A stretch of 64,000 nt of DNA from Ianthella basta (taxonomy: Eukaryota; Porifera; Demospongiae; Verongiida; Ianthellidae): assembly GCA_964019415.1 (NCBI GenBank), contig OZ025874.1, forward strand, positions 4,677,196 through 4,741,195, written 5' to 3'. Below are positions 1 to 11,159 of the stretch, in pieces (position 1 is the first letter of the stretch; every line of letters begins with the position of its first letter). The notes under the pieces were generated by a model that had not been told where the DNA came from, did no database searches, and was given only the letters and a program-made list of their open reading frames with translations. The position numbers were made by a program, and so were the translations under genes.

Positions 1-1592
1 CAAAGTCAGCCCCTCTCTTATAGTGGTGTGAAAATGGAAGTGTGTGTGTGTGGTCCCATCCGAACCATATACCACATAGTGTGTACACATAGTGAACACA
101 CATGAACAGTTGGAGATATGGCAAATCTGCTGGCATTGTTCATGGCTAGAAGTCATGTGACTTCACCCTGCCATCACATTCATGTACAAGAGCTCCTGCA
201 TTTAAGCATGAACACCTGTCTAACCATCGGCACTTCCAGCAATGTCGAAATGGCTAGCTTTCTTCACATATGGAATGTGTGTACTGGTTTAATGATGTGT
301 TGGGCATCATATGGTAGTCATTGGATACTACTTTGAAGGCTATCAAGCAGATAAATGGCCTAACACATACATACCCATTGGCCTGACAATTGCAGCTACC
401 ATTGATGAATGTTCACTATATCCTTGGCTCACGTCTTTCTTATCTTCTCTGAGGTCTACAACACAAACGTAACTCAGGAAGCTTCCAAAGGCAGCACAGC
501 TTTCCACCATAAGCAAATCTTGAGAACAGCTTCCTAAATTTCCTATTATTACACTACCACCTCCCCATTGTTCCTGTTCACGCTCACAATGTTATACATC
601 TGTCTAGTAATGATTCATTTGAGTCAGTCAGCAGTCCCACTGTTGGCAATAGTTCTTCAATGAAATCTGCATTGTCTGGTAGTTGCCGAGCCGAAAGGCG
701 AGGCAAGTAATCTTACGCCGAGTCATCTTGCGTTTGTATATACGCATATATGTATATATATATATATCCGTCACGGTCAACTCATGACACTTGCACAATG
801 GCCGCGTATGCGCTCTGCAGCACTTGTGCAATACACTCCTATGTTTAGTCTTGTTCCTCAGACGCACTTGCGCAAGGCTTGCAAAAGCACGCGGCCAAAA
901 TGTGTCCCCCGGGACCACATGCCTGGAGCTTGCGTAAATCCTCATACGCAGGCTTCCTACTACCTGTAGCCATTCTTCGCTTGGGAAGGCCTCCAGTTCG
1001 CTTAGTTCACACTCAAGAAAGCTCACACCTTGCTACTTGCGCATGCACAAACTACCTACAGCGATTACCAAAAGGATGTGCAACTAGCTACCACGTGATC
1101 ACGAATGGCTCCCACCACAGGCTTTTCCCCAGGCCAGCGCACGGCCTACATCAACTCGCGGGATGTTCGTACCTCGACACATGACCCTACAGTTAACCTG
1201 GGCCAGTGGGTATGCCATTTTATTGCATCGTGTCGCCGGGTAGCTTGTGAGGCCATCTTAATGACGTCATTAGCGGCCGCCTCAGCGAGGCCTATTGCAT
1301 TCTTATGTATGCCCTTGTAATAAAACTAAAATGCTGCCACATACATAGGCAAAGTATGATTTCATATTGCCAGCTGAGCAGCTTCTCTCTGGTGTGGGTA
1401 ACTGGATGCATAGCAGAGGCAATCAGCAATTGAACCATTGAACAATAAAACATGCCTGAGGCAAAACAAAATTGTGTCATAATATGCTGCCAAACAGACA
1501 ATCTTCAGATACATGTGAGCATTAAACAATGTCCAAGTAGAGGACACATAGAGCACATACCCCACACAGGAATGGACAGTGACTACAAGCAA
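1..1592. other. Non-coding stretch, no gene recognised
   Basis: No convincing gene is visible. Bases 640-1320 are richer in GC and CpG than the rest and hold a 132-codon minus-strand frame (628-1026), but it has no recognisable domain and its C-terminal half reads through a TA-rich simple repeat (735-770). It could be part of an old repeat or a 5' region of a gene outside the window. Confidence 0.4.
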
Positions 1593-1769
1593 TAGTGTAC
1601 AAGTTAGGACAGGGGAATTATTGAGCAACACGTAGCAGAGTAATAGATGGAGATCAATGCAACATTGTTACATTGATCTCCATCTATTTCTCTGCTACGT
1701 GCTGCTCAATAATTCCCCTGTCCTTTCGATGCCGTAGCAATGAGCCTCTACCAAATTAGTGTACAAGTT
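1593..1769. mobile_element. Foldback insertion with 13-bp target duplication
   Basis: The 13-mer TAGTGTACAAGTT occurs at 1593-1605 and again at 1757-1769. The 151 bp between them begin with a near-perfect inverted repeat (1606-1724, arms about 53 bp, loop about 11 nt) followed by a 32-nt unpaired tail. A 13-bp duplication is longer than for most DNA transposons and suggests insertion by target priming or a hairpin end-joining process. No coding capacity. Confidence 0.65.
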
Positions 1770-2272
1770 GCATGTGATTGCTGTAACAAGCATGGCAGGC
1801 ATGGTATTACAGCAGTTTGGTAGTGGTAGTTGTGTATGGTGTCAACTACAAATGTAGATTCACACATGTTTACATACACATACTGCAACATTATATACAT
1901 ACTTATACATGTGTGTGTGCAGTTAGAACGTGCTACAGTGCAGATAGTGCAATGCATCACAAACAGAATAATACATAAGGAAATGTCATTTGATAAGCAA
2001 GCAGTTCACGACTGTGCCCTATCTTGGGACGGGGCCCATACTATACTGACGTAGACAACTGTATAGTGCTTTAAATGCTTGGCTCCAGCTAAAGCATTCT
2101 TGGCTAGTAAAGTTCGATGAGTAAGAGTGTAGTTCCTCATGTCTGTGCATAGCCACATAGCATTATCACATGGATGTATGCACTGTTGTTGTAGGCTCTT
2201 CTGTAATTGAGACTGTTCCGTGAGACCAAGTAACACAAGGTAATTAAATTCATTTATTCATTGCAATAAATA
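1770..2272. other. No feature seen
   Basis: AT-rich non-coding sequence; short frames only, none with domain similarity I recognise. Confidence 0.4.
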
Positions 2273-2274
2273 TA

Positions 2275-3036
2275 CAGTGAGCTCTCATTTATCTGGACTT
2301 GATTTATCAGGGAAATCCTGTTTATCCGTTGTATTTGCTTGGAAACAAGCATTTTGTCATACATAAGTATGGGAAATTATACTGAGTTATCCAGAACTGG
2401 GTTGACCGTATCCAACATTGCCACATGAGAACCGTTGCTGATTCTCTGTACACTTTCCTATTGGTTTATCTGTAGGTTGATAGTATGGCTACACAACCAA
2501 GTTCCAAGCGTCCAAGAGTCTCAATCTCAGTTACTTTGAAGAAGATATGTGCCTACAAGAAGAATCACCCAAAGGCCACACAAGAAGAAATTTGTGCACT
2601 TGTTTTGGAAGAGGATTCAGTAGACATTGGGTGAACAACAATCAGTGATATTCTTCGTGGTGCAGACAAATGGCTCAGCGCTGAAGATTTGAGCTCAACC
2701 AAAGAATCTAGAGGACGTTTTACAGAGCTAGAAGAAGCTCTTTGGATTTGGTTTGGCAATATTCTTTCTCAGAATTTGGCCACTGGGTTGCAATGCTGAT
2801 GGGACAGACAAACTGCAGCTGTTAGTTATTGCAAAGCCAGCCAGACCATGGTGCTTTCCGAAAACATTCAGTGTACAAACTGTTGTGCAATACCATCACA
2901 ACACAAAGCACCATTTTCAAATTGTAGTGCTTGTTACATGATAAACATATTCCAATGCCTGTTCTTTTATCCGACATCTATTTATCTAGCACATTTTACT
3001 GGGAACAAATATCGTCAGATAAATGAGAGCCCACTG
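2275..3036 (+). mobile_element. pogo/Tigger-like DNA transposon remnant
   Basis: Both ends carry the inverted repeat CAGTGRGCTCTCATTTATCT and are flanked by the dinucleotide TA (2273-2274 and 3037-3038), the target duplication of the Tc1/mariner/pogo group. The interior from 2486 on the plus strand reads as the N-terminal CENP-B/pogo helix-turn-helix region: a basic start, then KKNHPKATQEEICALV, TISDILRGADKWLS and ELEEALWIWF. The frame is broken by an in-frame stop (near 2630) and the DDE catalytic domain is missing, so this 762-bp copy is an internally deleted, non-autonomous derivative. Family assignment rests on motif order, ends and target site together. Confidence 0.85.
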
Positions 3037-3038
3037 TA

Positions 3039-3218
3039 ACATAGTGCTTTACTATGGAACACCCATACTCACTCTTCTTGCTTGGACTATAAATATTTGA
3101 CTACTAAAATTAAAACAGAGTCTTAGCCATTATCATAGAACAAGACAAAGGGCTGCCAGGTTGGCTTTATGCAAGCTTTTCAACCAACAGACAACAGCAT
3201 TGCCATTTAACATTACTA
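3039..3218. other. Spacer between two TA-flanked elements
   Basis: About 180 bp of unremarkable sequence; nothing recognised. Confidence 0.4.
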
Positions 3219-3930
3219 TAGAGTGACTTGCGTGGGCGGATCAAAGGAATTTTGAGTACTTTATATTGCGTAATCTTGCAGAGTGCTTTATGGCCGTTCT
3301 TTATGGAAGTTAAAGAACGCTAGGTGAGCCATAAAGAACTCTAGCGAGAAACGCAAGCACTCAAACTTCCTCCTTACGCTTTTAAGGGTGGATTCTGTCC
3401 AGTGTGGTCTGACTGAGACTGCGAATTACAAAAGTTACTTTTTATTTCTGCTGAAGTGTGACCTCGCCGCTCCGTAAGTTATAGCCTAGCCTGCCACCCA
3501 TCCTTTGCTTCTGAAAGGCGGCAACAAGTGCTTTAATGGCAGAGAAAGAGTGCTTCGCTAGTCCTTTTTGCGGTTCTTGAACTGGCAGTCCGAGCGGGCA
3601 TCTGCGCACTAGCTAGCCAAACGGATAGTAACAACGGCAGGAAGTAGTTGTTCTTCTGCTATGCTAAAAAGAACATAGCGCAACTCAGAATTGTTCCATT
3701 AAGGCGCATTGAGAGTCTTCTTGCCAGCGAAGGACCGTTTTCGCCTATTACTGCTACAGCAACTCGCTTCACTCTACCTTCCTTCTGACCAGAATGCGAG
3801 GTAAGTTTGAATGGAGTCAACCAATCAGATTACAGATGACGCAATGGAATCAGCCAAATATGGCTTGCAGATGACGCAATCGGAAAATGGAAGACTGAAT
3901 GCCGACCGTCCGCCCGCGCAAGTCACTCTA
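3219..3930. mobile_element. TA-flanked TIR element, 712 bp, non-autonomous
   Basis: The left end TAGAGTGACTTGCGTGGGCG and the reverse complement of the right end TAGAGTGACTTGCGCGGGCG match at 19 of 20 bases, and TA flanks both (3217-3218, 3931-3932). The interior is GC-rich and non-coding. It contains an imperfect stem (3287-3362) with arms such as GTTCTTTATGG/CCATAAAGAAC, and a directly repeated phrase around CAGATTACAGATGACGCAAT near 3825-3880. Size, ends and target site fit a Tc1/mariner-type MITE; no transposase is present. Confidence 0.75.
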
Positions 3931-3936
3931 TATCAT

Positions 3937-4092
3937 TTAAAGTGGGCTAGGAGTGCTTTACGCGATTTATGGCACTCGGTGTGGCGGTCTCGTTGCGTGA
4001 TAAAGCACGAGGCGAAGCCGAGTGCTTTATCAGCAACTCGACCCCCACACCTCGAGCCATAAATCGCGTAAAGCACTCCTAGCCCACTTTAA
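3937..4092. repeat. Long hairpin with GAA-loop core, TTAA at both ends
   Basis: A 156-bp inverted repeat starts and ends with TTAA. The arms (about 65 bp, few mismatches) meet in a short core around 4007-4024 that contains GGCGAAGCC, a GC stem closed by a GAA triloop. The 7-mer GCGAAGC is a known extraordinarily stable DNA mini-hairpin. The same core style occurs at 22.9 and 47.2 kb with different arms. It abuts the element ending at 3930. TTAA borders recall piggyBac target sites, but the ends lack a piggyBac-like CCC start. Confidence 0.7.
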
Positions 4093-5586
4093 GTAACATA
4101 TAATTATACCAAATTAACATTTAAGTCCCTAATCCTGACTGCATTCTTTTGTAAGATGTATGTAACTTTGTAACTACACAAGTCTTTCATTTTATCTCAC
4201 AAGTGCAACTTAGTACTTCTTTCAGAACAAGGAAATTAGTGTTTATTTTGTATGCTGGCTGTGTACAGCTGATATCACTCCTCTGGGTTTTCCTGGACCA
4301 GTACACAGCATATGATTGCTGGTAATATTATTCTGTGCTGTGGTGGTGTTACATTAGCAAAGCCATATATAAAGTAGTAAAGTGAATCTTGCATTGAACA
4401 ATTACCACCGGAAGCATAAAGTAATGTGACAGAAGTGCTATATGAAGCATACAGTGTACACACTAAATTGTATTTCTCTGGTGTATACACTGAAAATGCA
4501 AAAATTAATAAGCAGACTGAAAACAATGAAGGCTAGGTATGCAAAATTCAAATACATTCTTTAGCTACACAAATAATCACTGGTTTCTCTGTTGAATCTC
4601 CCAGCCTATGTTATCATAGCTGGCACAGAATGAATGACTAGTCAAAAGTTACCACCAATGTTACTTCCCAAGGCTGTAGACAAAACTGTCTATCAAATGA
4701 AATCTTGGCTCATGTGTTCAGGATATGCTTCATGGCTACACAGACAACTAATTTGTCTTGTCATGTTCCAGTGACCAATCATGGACATTTCCTGTGTACT
4801 CCCACTTTGCAGCCACTACTACAGTAGGTACACTTAACTGAAGCACAGTGTGACGGCATAGTTTAAGCAGGTGGATTAACACACACTGGTGGTGGTATAT
4901 CAACATGTTGATGCTATTAACACTATGCCATGCCAGGCCTTTAATCACTATAACACATAAACAGGGTTGGAAGCGGACCATCCTGTAGAAACAGTACACC
5001 AACTATGGGATAGACAGATATGGTCCACAGTCACTAGCAAATTCTTGTAAAGGCAGCACACATACATAGACCTACATATCTCATACCAAACCAGACACAA
5101 TCCTTTGTGATATGCTCTCTCTTGTATTTGAGCCAGACACCCAAATATGTTGCCTAGCAACCAAAGGGTGCCATGCATTGCCCAATGAAGTGAGGGCTAA
5201 GGCAAGGTTTTCAACCCTGTTGTGAAGCTGGTATTAGAGAACCAACCCTTTCTGATTGCCCAATGTACACCACTGCCAATGGACAGCAGACCTTCTAGTA
5301 TATAGTGGACTCAAATCATTACTTAGGACAGCTACCAGAAATCGCAGTAAGAAGGCTCCACTCCATCACCATGTTTCAAAGCACACCAAGCATAATCAGC
5401 CTAGACATCCAATATGTACACAAACCCTAAACTAACATCAAATTGTCATACTATGCAGCAGCATACGTGATCTTACTGAAACCAACAGATTCCATACAGT
5501 TACAAATGGCAGGTGCCATGGTACATGTACATACATGACTGGCTATAGACTCCGTTACTTACATTGCTACATACAAACATACACAC
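4093..5586. other. Probable intron or 3' region of the minus-strand gene
   Basis: Mostly AT-rich non-coding sequence downstream of the exons at 5.6-7.2 kb on the minus strand. A possible further exon lies at 5340-5400 (minus): it follows the acceptor-like GGATGTCTAG and reads ADYAWCALKHGDGVEPSYC, but its phase does not fit the preferred donor of the exon before, so it is only a suggestion. At 5207-5250 (plus) a fragment resembling the sequence after the GIY-YIG fragment at 54.4 kb appears (CAACCCTGTTGTGAAGCTGG). Confidence 0.35.
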
Positions 5587-5629
5587 CTGGTACCACAAAA
5601 ACTGGAAATCCAAAACTAATGCTTGTAAT
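5587..5629 (-). CDS. Candidate exon 3 of putative pseudokinase gene
   Basis: A 43-nt exon candidate. On the minus strand the acceptor CTGTGTTTTCACAG precedes it and the donor CCAG|GTGTGT follows. In the phase left by the exon at 5750-5860 it reads ITSISFGFPVFVVP. If the exon chain is right, SFG stands where an active kinase has the metal-binding DFG motif. Very short exons are less certain; an alternative donor lies a few bases upstream at GTGGTACC. Inference from splice signals and frame continuity only. Confidence 0.4.
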
Positions 5630-5749
5630 CTGTGAAAACACAGCACACCTACACATGTCTCCAACCCAGCCACAAACATTCCTTTAGACTGGGAATGTCT
5701 GCCTGCTCACAATGGTATCCATGATAAACTGACACTGTCAGCAACGTAC

Positions 5750-5860
5750 CTGAAACTTGTTCAGGGCCAGGGAGCGGTGAATTACCCCAAACTGCTGGAG
5801 AAACAAAAGGCACTTGAGCATATCTGTACTGTACTTCAGAACATCTGCAGATGTTGCAGT
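5750..5860 (-). CDS. Candidate exon 2, kinase C-lobe start with HRS in place of HRD
   Basis: A 111-nt, phase 0/0 exon candidate on the minus strand. It begins after an AG (TCTTTAAAAG) and ends at CAG|GTACGT, a strong donor. The 37 residues include DVLKYSTDMLKCLLFLQQ followed by FGVIHRSLALNKFQ, which fits kinase helix E and catalytic loop (GIxHRDLKxxN), with Ser replacing the catalytic Asp. It follows the 308-codon exon at 6301-7224 in the same frame. The reading as a pseudokinase rests on this motif order, not on a database match. Confidence 0.5.
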
Positions 5861-5992
5861 CTTTTAAAGACAAGAGTACAAAACAAGATCATTATGCATA
5901 ACACATGAAGTGAAATAGAAGAAGCTACCAATAAATGAAAAGCAGACATATAAAATGGCAGTGTAAGCATATAACGTACAATAATCACTCCA

Positions 5993-6033
5993 ACCCTGTT
6001 GTTTAAGCTGGTGTTGGAGAAGTACCCTTTCAG
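5993..6033 (+). repeat. Short copy of a 3-copy repeat motif
   Basis: The phrase around CAACCCTGTTGTTTAAGCTG, then GGTGTTGGAGAA and CCCTTTC, recurs at 5207-5250 and at 54366-54410, where it directly follows a GIY-YIG fragment. It may be a leftover of the 3' part of one retroelement family inside the intron of the minus-strand gene. Confidence 0.45.
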
Positions 6034-6300
6034 CTGAGAAGCCCTCACTTCAGAGTTGTGCATATTGCAGGAAATGCAACTACTTTGCAAGCAAAATCAA
6101 CAGCTGAATGCCAAAACAATACATACACCAAGCTGCATGTCCGCCCTGTAAAACATGTACGTATGTACGTATATACTGTACATATCAAGTGCAGAGAGAA
6201 GCCATTAACCACTGGTGTATGCTCAGGGTGAAACTAACACACACAGATAATAACCCAAGCAGCTCCACACCGTGCTAGCCACAAGTCTGACACAACTCAC

Positions 6301-7224
6301 CAGTGCCTTTTCCCAAAGAGTATCCAGTGCCAAAGGATAGACGCAGACGAACACTTTGCCAGGTGTAAAATTCATTAATAGCTCAAACGCATGAGTGATT
6401 TCATGATGCATGGTACGGTGCAGTAGTGACAAATCTTCCCTGGTTTTACAGTAGGCAAGGCATGTAGAAGGAACAACATGGTTAGAAGACAAATGGCTTG
6501 ACTGCCCTCGAAGGCGCTGCAGAATTAACACTTCATTTTCGAAAGGGTGACGGAATCCTTTGATGTCAGTCCGCACAAATGCAACCTTCACTCGAAAGAG
6601 TTTCCTTGTCTGTTGCACATTTTCTTCTTCCTTTGATTCAGCTACAGCCACAATGGAATCACCATCCTGTTGCACCTTTTCTAGCAATACAAGGCTGCAA
6701 ATGAAAGGATTGATTATGGATGCTTCCATCCTGGGTGGAGAAGGACCCCGCTGCAAAGCAGGCGATTGAGGAGGAGACATGGGATGCACTCTAGTGGGAG
6801 CTGGTGAAACATGCGGTGCAAAGGCAGGCCTTCTAATGGCAGGAGACAAGGGTGGCCCTGAGTACATTCTTGATGGTGGAGGGGGAGACAGGGGTGCAGG
6901 GAGAGATTGAAGCCTTCCACGAACCTGAGACGGATGACGAAATGGGTGATGTTGAATGATCGGCGAGATTGCACCAACTGTGGCATATGGGGACACATCA
7001 TGGCCGCTGAAACTATGAGCACGCATGGGAGCATGCCTTCGAAGTTTCTCACTCTGGGCTGTAACCATCTGATACAGTGGCTCCACCGCAGTTCTTGCTC
7101 TTCCTTCCCGAAGAATGACTATGCACTTATCAGATAGATCTGCAGTGCCTCGAATGCAGCAACCTTTGGAGTTGGTGACTTCTACACCATCACTTGTAGC
7201 CATTCCAACCTTAGCACTTGCCAT
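6301..7224 (-). CDS. Putative pseudokinase, first coding exon (308 codons)
   Basis: A long open minus-strand frame from an ATG in good context (GACATGG at 7224) to the donor CTG|GTGAGT at 6300; it is exactly 308 codons, phase 0. Residues about 1-80 are unassigned; about 85-165 are rich in Ser and Pro (SPPPPSRM, LSPAI, PMSPPQSPALQRG), likely disordered. From about 169 the sequence looks like a kinase N-lobe: LFRVKVAFVRTD as a possible beta-3 strand near 209-220, HPFENEVLILQRL as helix C with its Glu near 230, and VFVCVYPLALDTL as the strand and hinge near 291-303. No clear glycine loop is seen. A candidate acceptor (CTACATCAG) lies 12 nt before the ATG, so an untranslated exon upstream is likely. 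I do not recognise the orthologous gene. Confidence 0.6.
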
Positions 7225-7318
7225 GTCCAAAAAGTCCTGATGTAGAATGCAGAAGATACAGTAGTACCTTTAAATACACATGCTATCTAAATGTTCACCT
7301 AAGCTGACCCCTTCCCTC

Positions 7319-7347
7319 CCCCCCCCCCCCCCCCCCACACACACACA
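7319..7347. repeat. Poly-C run followed by (CA)n
   Basis: A run of 18 C followed by a short CA repeat. Simple sequence upstream of the minus-strand gene's first coding exon. Confidence 0.9.
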
Positions 7348-7561
7348 CAATAATCTTTCTGATTATCATTCTGCCTGCCGAAATTAAACTAAAGGTCATT
7401 CAGAAACGACCTTAAACGTTGCTACCCTAATGCTGCTTCTATGAAAGGTTCCCAGACACTGATCACTATTATCCACAGCAGATAATGGCACAGCTGTTGA
7501 TCTCCCCTTGGGGAAATATCGGGACTTTGCACAGTGATCCGCACAGTGCACCTCAACGTAC

Positions 7562-7970
7562 CTTCCAAGCCATTCCGCGCCGAACTTTAACTTTTGTTCT
7601 TTTCTTCGCATGCCCGAAGCGGGCAATTTCGACCGTGATAATACTCATGAGGTCCTTAATTGCTAGAAGGGTTTGCACAGTACTTCGCCTTCGCAGCTGA
7701 CTGCGCACATAAGCAGCTTCCACCTAAGCACTGAAATGCGTGCTCTTCAGTGGCTGACCAAACAAAGTCCACGCACGACACTCCTTCGAAAAACTTCCCT
7801 ACAACACTTTTATATACGGGCACACCCATTTCGACGAGGTCGCATGGGCGCAACGTAGGCTATGAATAATGTTGGCTCGAAGGAACTTGTAGCCTCCGGG
7901 CGACTATACAACTTGACCGGGGAACATGTCGTTGGATAGTGTTCCCAAAGATCTTCGAGGCTTGAGGGCG
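7562..7970 (-). promoter_or_regulatory. CpG-rich 5' region with candidate first exon
   Basis: The block is CpG-rich compared with its surroundings. On the minus strand it ends at an excellent donor, TTGGAAG|GTACGT (exon border at 7562). A short frame starting at 7611 (MRRKEQKLKFGAEWLG) runs into that donor but in a phase that does not match the 308-codon exon, so if spliced to it the exon is probably 5' untranslated with an upstream ORF. Promoter role is inferred from position and composition; no TATA or initiator can be claimed. At 7948-7970 a phrase like CGAGGCTTGAGGGCGTG resembles the core of the long hairpins. Confidence 0.4.
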
Positions 7971-8257
7971 TGCAAAGTTTGCTCTTTAATCAAGGCAAGG
8001 AATTTGTTCTTTACCATACTTACTTTCAGTGCATTTCTCTGCATCCTCCTTTGGTTTCACACTTTTGACAAGTGTTGAACCAAAAGCCGAGCATGCACAG
8101 TTTTGTGTAAGTCGCCGTAGTGCTCGTATGGTATTTGGTATCTATTTTTCCGCTCATTTTATCTCCTCTCTATTAGTTGTCACTCTTACACTCACCTCCA
8201 TGTTTGACCGTATCTCATTGTCATAGCCCTTAATGTATATTATGCGTGTTGTCCTTG

Positions 8258-8470
8258 TCACTAGAAATAATAAAATTTTCTACAATAGTGAAGATGTAGG
8301 GATGGCATAAAAGGACAGAAACAAGTAAAGGTTGATAACGCAGTGGAGCATTAACCATGGTCCCTACATGCAAGAATGTTGCACCTTGTAGTCCTACATC
8401 CGTGAATGTAAGGGCGATGGTTAGTGCTCCACTGTGTATCAGCCTTTACTTGTTTTTATTATTTCTAGTT
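8258..8470. mobile_element. Palindromic MITE, copy A (CTAGAAATAATAAAA ends)
   Basis: Starts CTAGAAATAATAAAA and ends TTATTATTTCTAG. The two halves are nearly complementary along their length, meeting around 8375, with landmarks GATGTAGGGATGGCATAAAA, GTGGAGCATTAACCATGG and CCTACATGCAAGAATGTTGC. A stretch is missing near the right end. Other copies: 9147-9407, 32787-33357, 40994-41145, 52076-52320. No coding capacity. Confidence 0.85.
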
Positions 8471-8474
8471 TATT

Positions 8475-8900
8475 TCTAGTTTATGTACTTCTTATAGTGT
8501 GTAGCTAGCTAAGCTGTACCTACATACTCACCCACAACCATAGGACGTTGATGCTGCTATTGGACCTCCTTTCTGTATCTCTGGGGCTTGTGGTTTCAGC
8601 TAGCTAAGTTCCTGGGTTCCACACTAAGCCACTGAAGAGAATGCAGAAAGGCGACCAGAAGCCAACTGGCAGTAATTAAAAATGGTGGAGAAATGCACGA
8701 CTGTGAAGGTCTTAGGTATGCAAGCTAACTTTGGCCGTGGCTAGCCACATACACAACTTCAAATGGACACACGGCGACGTTGCTAAGCAATTGAACTATT
8801 GTTTAGCTACTTTGACTGAGGTTTAGAGCAATGAGAAGAGCTCCAGTTGTTCACAGAGCAACAGGAAGAGGTCCACGGACAGCTGCTCACAATGACAAAG
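8475..8900. mobile_element. Foldback family F, right-arm fragment
   Basis: Begins with TAGCTAAGCTGTACCTACAT, then CCCACAACCATAGGAC, GCAGTAATTAAAAATGG and CAAGCTAACTTTGGC. The same order occurs at 9420-9790 and, reversed and complemented, within the copies at 32.1-32.8, 40.2-41.0 and 49.4-50.0 kb. It directly follows a palindromic MITE, a recurring arrangement. Non-coding. Confidence 0.65.
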
Positions 8901-9146
8901 TCTTGCCTGCTTCATTCAGTTTTAATTACATCATCTGAAAATGGCATCCGCCCCCTTTGGCCACGCATCACGTCAGGAGTCAATGAGTGTGCCATCTTCC
9001 ACACCATAAACTGTGCTGCCTTCTAACCTACATAGGAATACAGTCAGGCAAAATTGGTGCAACATTGTGCTAGAAGTATTCTTCTGGTCCCTTTAGTTTG
9101 TGCGCTATTACTGTCAGAGTAGAGGAAGAAGAAGAAGCAGAAGAAC

Positions 9147-9407
9147 TAGAAATAATAAAAGTTTTCTACAAAAATAGTAAGAATGTAGAGATGCCATAAA
9201 AAGGACAGAAACAAGTGGCTGTTACACATTGGAGCATTAACCATGGTCCCTACATGCAAGAATCTCACATCGTATAGTCCTACATCCTTGAATGTAGGAT
9301 GTAGGGACCATGATTAATGCTCCAATGTGTACAACCACTTGTTTATGTCCTTTTTATGCCATCCCTGCATCCTTACTATTTTTGTAGAAAATTTTTATTA
9401 TTTCTGG
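9147..9407. mobile_element. Palindromic MITE, copy B
   Basis: A nearly complete copy: CTAGAAATAATAAAAGTTTT at the left and AAATTTTTATTATTTCTGG at the right, with long complementary arms centred near 9285. It lies 250 bp downstream of an F-arm fragment and is itself followed by another F arm. Confidence 0.9.
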
Positions 9408-9419
9408 TTTCTGTGTGTT

Positions 9420-9790
9420 TTACAGTGTATAGCTAACTAAGCTGTAGCTACATACTAACCCACAATCATAGGACCTTTTTTCTTCTCTTTTCAGAATGGC
9501 GACCGATTTGAAGGCCTGCAGTAATTAAAAATGGCGGGGAATGCATAACCACGGATGTCCTCAAAACGGCGCACAAGCTAACTTTGGCTGAAGCTGGTCA
9601 CATATACACCACCAAGTGGACATTTTACGGCGTTGAGAGGCTATTGAACCAAATCCAAAGGAGGATTAGGTGGACAACAGTAGCCAAACAGTCCGTTTAT
9701 GCGGAGATTACATTAGCACACCTAAAATGGCGTCCCTTGCGTAGCAACGTCTCCCGAAGAAAAATTCCACACAACGATGCACGATGTCTT
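9420..9790. mobile_element. Foldback family F, right-arm fragment
   Basis: Same order of landmarks as 8475-8900 (AGCTAACTAAGCTGTAGCTA, CCACAATCATAGGACC, CAGTAATTAAAAATGGCGGG) and continuing through AGGCTATTGAACCAA and AGGAGGATTAGGTGGACAAC, a part also seen at 20.79 and 51.62 kb. A 69-codon frame here (9584-9793) lies in repeat sequence and is not taken as a gene. Confidence 0.65.
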
Positions 9791-10600
9791 TAGAACTGCA
9801 CAGCATGGATCCCAGAGACTTATTACCTCAGGTGTCTGCACCTTGATCGTCCACTTCTTTAGCATCCGCTAGGTAGATGTGCATAAACTCTGTCTTACAC
9901 TCATTCACTAGAAGGTTCCAGGTAAGAGCTTATTAGCACATTAATTAATTTTACTATAATTGACAGTTTAAAGGGGGGGGGGGGATTTTCTACCCCACAA
10001 ATTGTGATAGTATAACATTAGACTGCCCGTCCAAAATTTATCAACCCCCTATATAGCCCAAATTGGTATACATTGTCAAATGTCAGAGAACATCCTATCA
10101 TAATATTATGACTTGTTATAGAGGCAAGTGTAGCATTACAAAGTAATCGGAGTTTAACAAGTTAAACAGAGTTAATGGTGCCCGCGTGAGTACCTGCGCA
10201 AAGGTGATGGTCTGGATGTGCCACACGCGAGGACCATCACACAGCGAAAGCAGCACCCACTGCGTATGCATGGCGGGCCCGGTGGCTGAACATGCACAGT
10301 TGGGTTGGTGCTAGCAAGCAGGTGCCAAGAGCAGCCAGCAGTTTTTTAGTTGGTCACAATATATCAGTTTTGTAATTTGTTTTCCTCTCCGCTCTCCTTG
10401 GAGGGCATGAAGGTGTGGTTCGGGCCCATCCTAGGGTAACCTAGGAGGAAAGGTAGTCAGGAAATAGGAGAAAGGGGGACCTCTGAGATAAGGGTCATAG
10501 GGGATAGGTCAAAGAGGGTCATAGGGGATAGGTCAAAGGTCATGTGGGGGCAGGCCCAGCCCACTTAAGGCCAAGCCAGAACTCCAACAGTGGTCTATGC
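9791..10600. other. Unassigned, with poly-G run and short tandem duplication
   Basis: Contains a run of 13 G at about 9973 and, at 10487-10535, two copies of a 24-bp unit (AGGGTCATAGGGGATAGGTC plus AAAG). The GC-rich part 10180-10340 has no recognised function. No gene. Confidence 0.5.
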
Positions 10601-10639
10601 TTTACACGGCTCGCAATTACTACCCTTGTGGAGTTCATT

Positions 10640-11132
<493 letters not shown>

Positions 11133-11159
11133 CTGTGTGTGTGTGTGCGTGTGTGTGCA

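Noticed and set aside
628-1026. 132-codon minus-strand ORF
   Set aside because: No domain, reads through a TA repeat, and overlaps similar-length frames on the other strand.
7673-7858. Short plus-strand ORF in the CpG-rich block as a divergent gene
   Set aside because: No domain and no splice signals that favour it over chance in GC-rich DNA.
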